DNA from: Collybiopsis luxurians FD-317 M1
Taxonomy: Eukaryota > Basidiomycota > Agaricomycetes > Agaricales > Omphalotaceae
NCBI GenBank assembly: GCA_000827265.1
Contig: KN834752.1
Span: 730,029-794,028, forward strand
DNA length: 64,000 nucleotides
Reading direction: 5' to 3'
How positions within the stretch are numbered: the first letter of the stretch is position 1; the number at the start of each line of letters is the position of its first letter. Below the pieces are notes generated by a model. The model made no database searches. It was not told the DNA's origin and worked only from the letters and a program-made list of their open reading frames with translations. The position numbers and the translations under genes were made by a program. Below are positions 56,833 to 64,000 of this stretch, piece after piece.

Positions 56833-59830
56833 CTATAGCAACTCTTCAGTGATCTTGGTCCAAATCGCCACGGGATTGTTTACACTGGGTACGGCGACGC
56901 ATATATCAAAGATAAATTCAGATCAGGAAGAAAAAGAGACGCACAGGTCTGGAGTGAGGAGGAGATTGAGATCTGCGGGATGAGGTTGCCATTCTATGCA
57001 TGAAATCAGAACCAAACCCATAAACTGAGTCTCAATGAGTTACCTTCGGGTTGGGTGGGGTCGTCGATACCAAAACCCAAACGCCAAGTTATGCCTTGTA
57101 CACCATTCACAACCCTAAAATCTGATCAGTTTGCTGTCTACTCTAGCTTACAAAATAATGGACGCACAAATCGGGAGGGGCCAGTGAATTATTCTTGAGT
57201 TTAGCAGTCTGTAGCGAGAATTCTAAGCAACAGGTCAAATCAGGTCCTGGTACACACCCACCTTGATCTCAGTGTCTATGGTAGAGAAGTCTGTCGACTG
57301 ACCACCGACGGTGCCACAGTATGCCTGCTGGACATCGTTCTTCCCTCCGATGACAACGGTCTTAACGCCTTCTTCCTTCGCCATGGTCTAGACAGTACTA
57401 ATCAGATAGGCACATCAAAATCGGTTTTATGGTGAAAGCTCACAACTGAGAAAAGTGAGCAGCTGCTAGCGCATCTTCCGTTAGAAACAATGACAACTTT
57501 CGAAGCTGGGAAGAGCGCCTCAGATGGGGGTGCAGGCGAGAATGGCTGGCATTCTTGACCAAGACGCTGCGAAAAAGCATCCGCACGCCCGTTTATCGTG
57601 ACATTGACGGGAGGTAGAAGCCAGTTCTCATTTGCTGCAAAAGCCACGTTGCTGGCATTATTCCAGTTTTTGGGATTATATAACAGCGCCTGATCAGGGT
57701 CGATATTGTTGTCAATGATTGACTGCACAATCATCTGGGCCAAAGGACCATCTCGTGCTTCAGTGTACAAGCCAGCTTGGGGAACAGTAGTATTTTTGGG
57801 ACCAATAATCTAGAGACCGATTTAGCTATGAGACGTAGAAAATGCGTCGACCAAACGCACAATTCGATGGAGGAACTAAGAATCATGATTAGCGTCAGCT
57901 TGGTCCTGAACTGCTAGAATGTCTCCTCACCTCCGCCACGCAGATGAATCCGCCTCCATTGTTCGACTGTAAGCCAAGATAAGGTCTGGGAAACGCGTTG
58001 AATCCGAGATTCCACCAGCACTTACCACGTCAACAATCAGTTGCGTCGCACCTAAGCTTTTCAAGTTAGCTAGGCCTTGTAAAAGGCCATTCAACATTGT
58101 GTCAAGGTCATCGCCTGAAAATGACCCAAGAGCTAATACACCAGTCTTGTTGTCATTTTGCATATAGAAATTCCCACTGCCAAAGCTACCCGTGAGAGCA
58201 GGAGAAGTTGGTGTTAGTGCGGGAGGAAGAGCCACGTCCGAAAGAGGGGTAGTGTCCAGCATCACATTCACGCGTTGCTTTACGGTTTTGGGGATGGGTG
58301 GTTGCTGCTGGAACTTCAGTACCGTCTTACTAACAGGTGCAGAAGTGGAGGAAGAAGTTTCATTGAGATCGGCACCGTTTGTTCCTGGGATTGCGAGACA
58401 ATTATTCGCCCGATAACTTGCAGAGTCAGTGAAGTTAACAGTCGTTGAACTGATTCTGGCTCGATAGGGGAGCTTAGAGGAAGTCAGTACGCTAGGGCCT
58501 CAGACTGATTTAAATATCCTGCACCTCAATGGTATCAGTCGTACTCTCATTCACTCGTTGCACTATCAGGGTGGCGGAATCATTCATAGGTAGACTTTGT
58601 TGCGCAAAATTACCCATGATATACGTCCACCCAGTGCCGAATTGGTAGCTCGAGAAGAAGCTAGATAACAAAAACAGATTCGGAAAAACAGATACGGAGA
58701 AAAAGAGTATAACGGACGTACGAATTCTGACGCGTTCCAAGAGGCTGGAAGGAGCCTGTTATCAAGGCATTTGCGTCGACTGCAGCAAAAGGATCCTGGC
58801 CTCCGATAGACAATACCTTGGCTCCATCCAACTAGCGTACAGCAGGTCAGAGGAGGTTCAAAAAAGTGAACAGATTCTTATTTACGGATTGGAGGGTAAT
58901 AGCCGGAGGCAAGGCGCTCTCCCAAACGTCAATTTGATCAGGAAATTCCGCGGATGCTACTGAAAAGGCCTCAGGTGCGATATGGACATTTTGCGTACCA
59001 TCGGATTCAGTCAGGAGGACAACAGGAATCGGTAAGAAGTTGAGGAATAAGGCTGCAGGTATTATTAATTGATTGCTTCGGATACATCTCGATGACTTAC
59101 AGTCCTAGAAGTAGAAGAAATGAGCGAAAAATGAATATTCGCAGCTGGGCGAATATTTGTAAGCAATTGCGAGCTGATTTGCGTAATCACAGCTGTTCCA
59201 TGACCAAGTCCCATCTGTCTAAACTAAAACACACTCATCCTAACCACCCAACCGACGCGCTGCGCGCGTGGATAAACTAGCCAGCCCAATCCGCTACGCA
59301 ATTCAGCTTGTAATTTCTTACAAATATTCGCCCGGGCTGGGCAGTCTAATTTCCCATGAAAGACATACATAGCAGGAGTTGATCCAAACGCAATGCCCAT
59401 CGTTCAATCGCTTAAGAGTTCTTGAGAAATCAATATGAAGTTGAAAATCCGACGAGTAGGATTGAGAACTGATTCGGGCCAGGTCGGCGAGCAAATCTTC
59501 GTGTACAAATGGAGTGAAGGGCTCCGGCGCAGACAGTTCATAGTTGACGGAGGTATGGAAGGCCAAGGTTTTGTTGATGACTTGAACAATCTTAAGTTTT
59601 TGAATCAGATCTAAACGGCAAACAACATTCGATTCTCGTACATTTTCCTTGACGGAGGGGTCTACAGGGAAAGAATTAAAACAAGCCCTAAGGTCTTGAG
59701 GCGATACCCATTTTTGGCCTCCAATTATCGCGCAAGGATCACTGGCCTGTCTTGCAACATCTGTCAAAGCTAGAGTCGCAGTGAAAAGGAAAGAAAGCGC
59801 TGTCAGTGCGAGTCTAGCCATAGGTAGCAT
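56833..59830 (-). CDS. Secreted S41-type serine peptidase (CPAF-like)
   Basis: A secreted serine protease of the S41 (C-terminal processing peptidase, CPAF-like fungal) type. The signal peptide is MARLALTALSFLFTATLALT; the upstream ATG at 59830 adds three residues. The N-terminal region is DPCAIIGGQKWVSPQDLRAC. Middle exons carry PAITLQSLDGAKVLSIGGQD, DPFAAVDANALITGSFQPLG and FGTGWTYIMGNFAQ. The S41 core reads LNGLLQGLANLKSLGATQLI, VDVSNNGGGFICVAEF (NNGGG), and KVVIVSNGRCASSCSLFSVT with the nucleophile serine in CASSC. The last exon ends PVAIWTKITEELL. About 800 residues and more than ten introns. Acts outside the cell or in the secretory pathway; substrate unknown. Confidence 0.83.
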
Positions 59831-60290
59831 TCACTCCCTCCTCTTGGCTCATATATGTATACTCTATCTAGTCCATTTCAAGGATAAGGTTATCAGCTGT
59901 TCGATGGCAACTTTATTGAGTACAATCCGAACAACCTTAGAACCGCAAGAGACCGCATGGTACGAGTAGTTTATACGTACACAGTGGGTAAAGCCAAGAA
60001 CTTCGAAAATTAAATAGTTTACTATTCGAAGAGCCACTACTTTATTAGTAGTTTGAATTTACATACGCTACGCTAGAATATCAATATACAACATGAGTAT
60101 GGTACCTACTACCCGAGTATTTAATAATTGATTATGCACAGAGAAGAAAATGCAGTGGAGAGACCGTGAGTTCAGAAGGGATGCCAAAGATCTCGAATAT
60201 AAATTTATACAGCAAAGAAGCAGCACGAAAAAGCATATGACAGAACATTGACAGGCAGAAACAGCAAGAAGGATGGAGATCTGAGAGCGT
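59831..60290. other. Intergenic between S41 and metacaspase genes
   Basis: AT-rich, about 460 nt; no gene seen. On the minus strand a TATACATATAT stretch near 59848-59858 may be the S41 TATA region. Confidence 0.45.
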
Positions 60291-62435
60291 TTACAAGTTC
60301 CAACGTTTATCCATGTCCTGATAATAAAAATATCGTTGGTCTAGAACGATAATATCAAACAAATCCACATACCAAGGGCCTCGCGCTAGATAACTGGATA
60401 AAGCAACGGGGTACTATCAGTAAGTGAAGCCAAGTTTAACACGACCACACGAGCATACCTGGGGGTCTTGGAAATTGTTCATGTTCAGTCCATCTGTATC
60501 GCCATTGGAAGGTTTTCTGGATTCCGGGTGCTTTTTTCTGAACTTTACTACTTTCTTCTTGTATTTTTTGGTCTCCGTGTGGGCTTGGATGGCCGCGGTA
60601 TGTAATTTATGACTAAATAATGTCAGAACGATATAGATAGGTGTGTGCGGGACATTACTCACCTAATTGTGACCATCAAGTCCTTCAGCGTAGGATTAGG
60701 ATCCCGCTCTGCAACAAGCCAAGTTAGAAGCAATTCTCCTTCGAGTGTGGGCGAGGACATACTAAGAATTTCTACCAACATCTGGGTCATTGAATGCCCT
60801 TCGCTGTCTTCCCACGCTTCCTGACTATCTTTACAAGAGGCTAGCGAAATCTTCCAGACCGCAAGAACAAACCTGGTTAGCATGATCCCAAAACATAATC
60901 GGTGGAACTTACAATCTCCGGCGACTCTGAAGACCTTGGGGACAGCAGCGACTGGTGTGTATGAGAACACCAACCAGAACAAAATTCTTGCACCGGCGAA
61001 TCATGCAAGCGGGTCTGGTCGATTTCAGAAGACACGTTCACATTCTTAGTATCAAGCCAAGGGAGAACAATGGTTTTTGATGACGAAGTTTTCATGGCAG
61101 ACTGTCCTGTACTTGCTCTCCATGTAGGACTATGCCGTAAGGCTTGCATGCCTTTAGCAGCACCCAATTCGAGTTTGGTCAAGGCGCGAGTCAACTTCTT
61201 TTGTGGGAGGGTTGAGGCTGGGGAGATGACAGGAGCGTCCATTGGGCTGGTGGGAGCAGTAGAAATCTCTGCAAATGATTCACGGCGTTTGGAGAAAAGA
61301 GGACTTCGAGGACTTGGGTGCAGTGTAGTTTTACGCTGCTTGACACGATCACCGCTTATTCTCTTGTTTTGGTAAACGACGAGAGCGTCATGTCGACGAA
61401 CTAATTAAAATTATGTCAACGACTGGGGGAGATGGCTGGAAAACGATCGCACCATTATTCCACATTGAATTACTCTTTCTCCTACCCTTCGAAACCCATG
61501 GAACCCAGACACGATTACAACGAAAATGCTCAAGGTCAAGGAGAGAACCGGAATGACACGAATCGAGGACGGCCTATAAGTAGCAGTCAGAAATAAAAAA
61601 AGACAGATAATAAAGGCCAAAATCTTACAACAAGTTGGCATCCCTGCGGAAGTGGAGCTACAAGTATGTCTCGTAGTAACTAGTGACAGGTTGAATGAAA
61701 TTGCTCTAATGAGGGATAGGTAGAACATACATCGTCCATGATAAGGTTTTTCACGCCGTCTGAATCGCAGGGAACAAGACCTGAGAGGCGAACTGTCAGT
61801 GGATTGAGAAGTGCATAGATTAATGACGCACATTCATCCTGGCCATCCTCCTCCGTATGATCCAAGTTTGGCGTCTGCACAACGTGACCGGAGTCTATTG
61901 GATAGTGTTGGTTTATTGAAAGAGCGACAACAATTGCTCAACTTACAGTGAAAGAAAAAATGATCACCGCGACACGGATCAGCGACTAGATTTTTCATTT
62001 CGAGAAGCTGCAATGCAATGTTAAAGGGAGTAACAAATAGTTTGAATAACGGACTGACGATGTTAGCCTTGGTCGGCTGCGGTGCCTTGGGATCGTCAAT
62101 GTCGATGAGAGTGACAACATCATTAGGATCGTATCCGTATTTTTCTGCAAATTAGAGAATGAATGGTTTCGAAGCAAGATATTTTCGATATCAAACGCAC
62201 CGACGAGCAAGTTTTTCATATCTGTAACATCCTTGTGCGGCATCTTCAAGTCGTTTTTCCTGCTTCCGTCGGCCATAAGGGTATTGTTTATCCCGATCAG
62301 CAACGCCCTCTTCTTGCTGGGTTGGTCAATGACAGGCTCTGTGGCGCCGGTGGACAAGGTAATATTATGACGCCGTTTTGCATTACGGATGATGTTCATG
62401 TTGATTGGGGGGGAGGTCCACGTCCGAAAAGACAA
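60291..62435 (-). CDS. Metacaspase (C14 caspase-fold Arg/Lys protease)
   Basis: A metacaspase, a cysteine protease cutting after Arg or Lys, linked to cell death and protein quality control. After a leader (MSFRTWTSPPINMNIIRNAK) the p20 part begins KKRALLIGINNTLMADG and KMPHKDVTDMKNLLVGAF, then VVTLIDIDDPKAPQPTK. The catalytic histidine is in FFFHYSGHVVQTPN (across an intron) and the catalytic cysteine in VAILDSCHSGTLLDL. The p10 part includes PTLKDLMVTIR and LSHKLHTAAIQAHTETKKY, followed by a basic KKVVKFRKKH and the end LSSARPLDMDKRWNL over two more introns. No N-terminal prodomain with LSD1 zinc finger is seen. About 500 residues. Both catalytic residues are intact. Confidence 0.87.
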
Positions 62436-63270
62436 TCAACAAAGGTTATATACGCGGGACCCTTAACTAGGCTGTGAAGAATCTTGGGTATAAAGTGGCT
62501 GTCCGGTAGGGTCGTTTCACTTATCAGCCCTGGTCCAAAAATTCATCCAGTACGTACACGATTAGAACACCGTTAAGCGCTGATTGTATACATTGTCATT
62601 GTATACATTGCATACAGAATACTGTAAACTTCGACGATCTCGGTGTTGGGATAAGCGGCAATTCAATGAAAATTTTATGCAAGCGCTTATAACAGGCGCC
62701 TGGTGATCTGATCATTTCCATTCCCGACATCGCATTCCCGGTACCTTTCCTGTAACTGAAAGTCTACGGTCATTTTGTTGAAAAGCTGTAAGTTTTCATA
62801 TTAGTAAGCTGTTGAGTGCAACGAGTTGCAAGGTTATCCTTGAAAACAACCGTTGAACCCTTACTGCGTCGCTATCAAAAGGTGTGCTTCGAACGTCTGG
62901 AATGAACTTCTAAGAAACGAGGCCAGGAATAACCTCGTCAGCCGATCGTATGTATTGGCGGAAAATGAAACAGTCCGACTCACTAGCGTCAGAAGAACAT
63001 ACATAGAACTGAACATACTTGCCTATGATAGAACTGCTTCCTAAACGTGGTTCGAGGCGGAGAAAACAGCAAGCATGTTCGCGCGCAGTCAGCCAATTTT
63101 ACATTGTTTTCGCATGGCTTTACAAGCAGCGCGAGGCCACAGATTAAATCGAGATTAAATGCATTCCTGTACAGAGGCGGGACTTCTCTATCAAAAGTCG
63201 TCTTTGAGGGTATCTACCAAAACCACAGCTTCCAGCTGTAGACCAAAAAAGTCTAAAAGACAGGTCCTGC
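62436..63270. other. Intergenic between metacaspase and copia LTR
   Basis: No gene is seen. TTGTATACATTG-like repeats lie at about 62585-62620. Short frames at 62853-63241 have no domain. Confidence 0.45.
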
Positions 63271-63517
63271 TAGTTGAACAGTGACAGGGATAGTGATCTT
63301 TCTCAGTGATCTGGACAGGTACATACGCAGAAACTTCGGTGTTGCGCAGGGTTATGGCGAGGACAACGGAACAGATAGATAGTGTTGTATTTCGTCTACG
63401 TACTTTACAAGCTTTTATAATAAATATCTATTTTACTAGAATATTCTACGAATATCTAGAGCACTCCGCAGAGTCGCTCCGAGAACTATTGTAGAATATT
63501 CTACAATATTCTCAACA
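63271..63517 (-). repeat. 3' LTR of a Ty1/copia element
   Basis: Read minus-strand, the LTR begins TGTTGAGAATATT directly after a polypurine tract (GAGTCGAGGGGGAGTG, 63518-63533) and ends near TTCAACTA at about 63271-63275. Length is about 245 nt. Its start includes a perfect 20-nt palindrome (ATTGTAGAATATTCTACAAT, 63488-63507). The inner boundary is exact; the outer one is not, since the 5' LTR lies outside the window. Confidence 0.7.
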
Positions 63518-63529
63518 CTCCCCCTCGAC

Positions 63530-64000
63530 TCAAGCAGAGTGCGACATTATTCGGTTGCGCAAGGATTGGAATGCGGGTCGAGGAAGGGGTTTAGTGAGTA
63601 TGTCAGCGAGGTTGTCCTCAGAGGCGCAGTGGATGAGTTTTACTTCGTTAGAAGCAACTCGCTCACGGACGAAGTGATATCTGATGTCAATATGCTTTGA
63701 ACGAGCATGAAATACTACATTCTCAGCAAACATCATTGCAGCCTGGTTGTCAACTTGAATAGTAGTTGGGTTGCTGGTCTGAACACCAAGTTCAGAGCTG
63801 AGTTCCCGAAGCCAAATTACTTCGCATGTAGCTCGTGCGAGAGCCATGAATTCAGCTTCCATAGTAGACAAAGCTACTGTGGGTTGTTTGCGAGAACTCC
63901 ATGAGACAGGACCATTAGCAAAGAAGGATAAGTATCCAGAAATGGAACGACGGTCAATGAGGCTGTTGCCCCAGTCTGCGTCGGAATAAGTTTCTAGGTC
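63530..64000 (-). mobile_element. Ty1/copia retrotransposon, RNase H end of pol (partial)
   Basis: The 3' end of a copia-type pol polyprotein, running off the right edge. The RNase H domain is intact in the part shown: YSDADWGNSLIDRRSISGYL, SWSSRKQPTVALSTMEAEF (catalytic Asp and Glu), VDNQAAMMFA and HIDIRYHFVRERVA, ending LADILTKPLPRPAF and a stop at 63530-63532. No frameshift or internal stop is seen in these ~155 codons, and the polypurine tract and LTR follow at once. The element may therefore be young; only the outside portion could show whether it is full length. Confidence 0.9.

Noticed and set aside
1..64000. CRISPR arrays, bacterial operons, rRNA genes
   Set aside because: None seen; the sequence is eukaryotic nuclear DNA with spliceosomal introns.

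Overview
The window is nuclear DNA of a filamentous basidiomycete, most likely an Agaricomycete. Genes are dense on both strands and broken by many short introns (about 50-60 nt). The protein set is typical of mushroom-forming fungi: a FunK1 kinase, a DUF6593 protein, an S41 protease, LEA_2, a metacaspase, and secreted GH16, GH47 and expansin-like proteins. All products are named from motifs read by eye; no search was run. Exon joins were inferred from GT/GC-AG signals plus family motifs.

Layout. 1-1805: no supportable gene. 1.8-14.3 kb: FunK1 kinase (-), Ser/Thr-rich membrane protein (+), Dal5-like MFS transporter (+), GH47 alpha-mannosidase (-), GH16 Crh-like cell-wall enzyme (+), and a thioesterase-fold protein that lacks its catalytic triad (+). 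14.7-20.1 kb: five tandem minus-strand genes for 68-73 residue secreted peptides with six cysteines in a C-C-CC-C-C order. All five share one unusual five-exon plan with 14-nt and 10-13-nt microexons, and they share promoter elements. This is the most notable locus here. 20.9-32.2 kb: minus-strand housekeeping genes (xylulokinase with a large Ser-rich C-terminal insertion, RRM protein, Tlg1/syntaxin-6 SNARE, flavin monooxygenase, PHD-chromodomain protein). 32.5-45.4 kb: double-psi beta-barrel secreted protein, DUS1 tRNA-dihydrouridine synthase, DUF6593 protein, acid-sphingomyelinase-like phosphodiesterase (with a 7-nt microexon coding for its GNH metal motif), TPR protein, cytochrome P450 and DUF202 membrane protein. 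46.6-62.4 kb: XPG/FEN1-like nuclease, GH15 hydrolase, a large secreted protein of unknown function, LEA_2 protein, S41 protease, metacaspase. The right edge holds the 3' end of a Ty1/copia retrotransposon with its 3' LTR.

How the genes work together. Fungal neighbours are mostly unrelated in function. The clear exceptions are the five-peptide array, which grew by tandem duplication and probably shares regulation, and two divergent pairs (GH47/GH16 and P450/DUF202) that could share upstream regions. At least three introns (in the XPG-like and GH15 genes) use GC-AG borders and a fourth (in GH16) may, so a gene caller limited to GT-AG would mis-model these genes.
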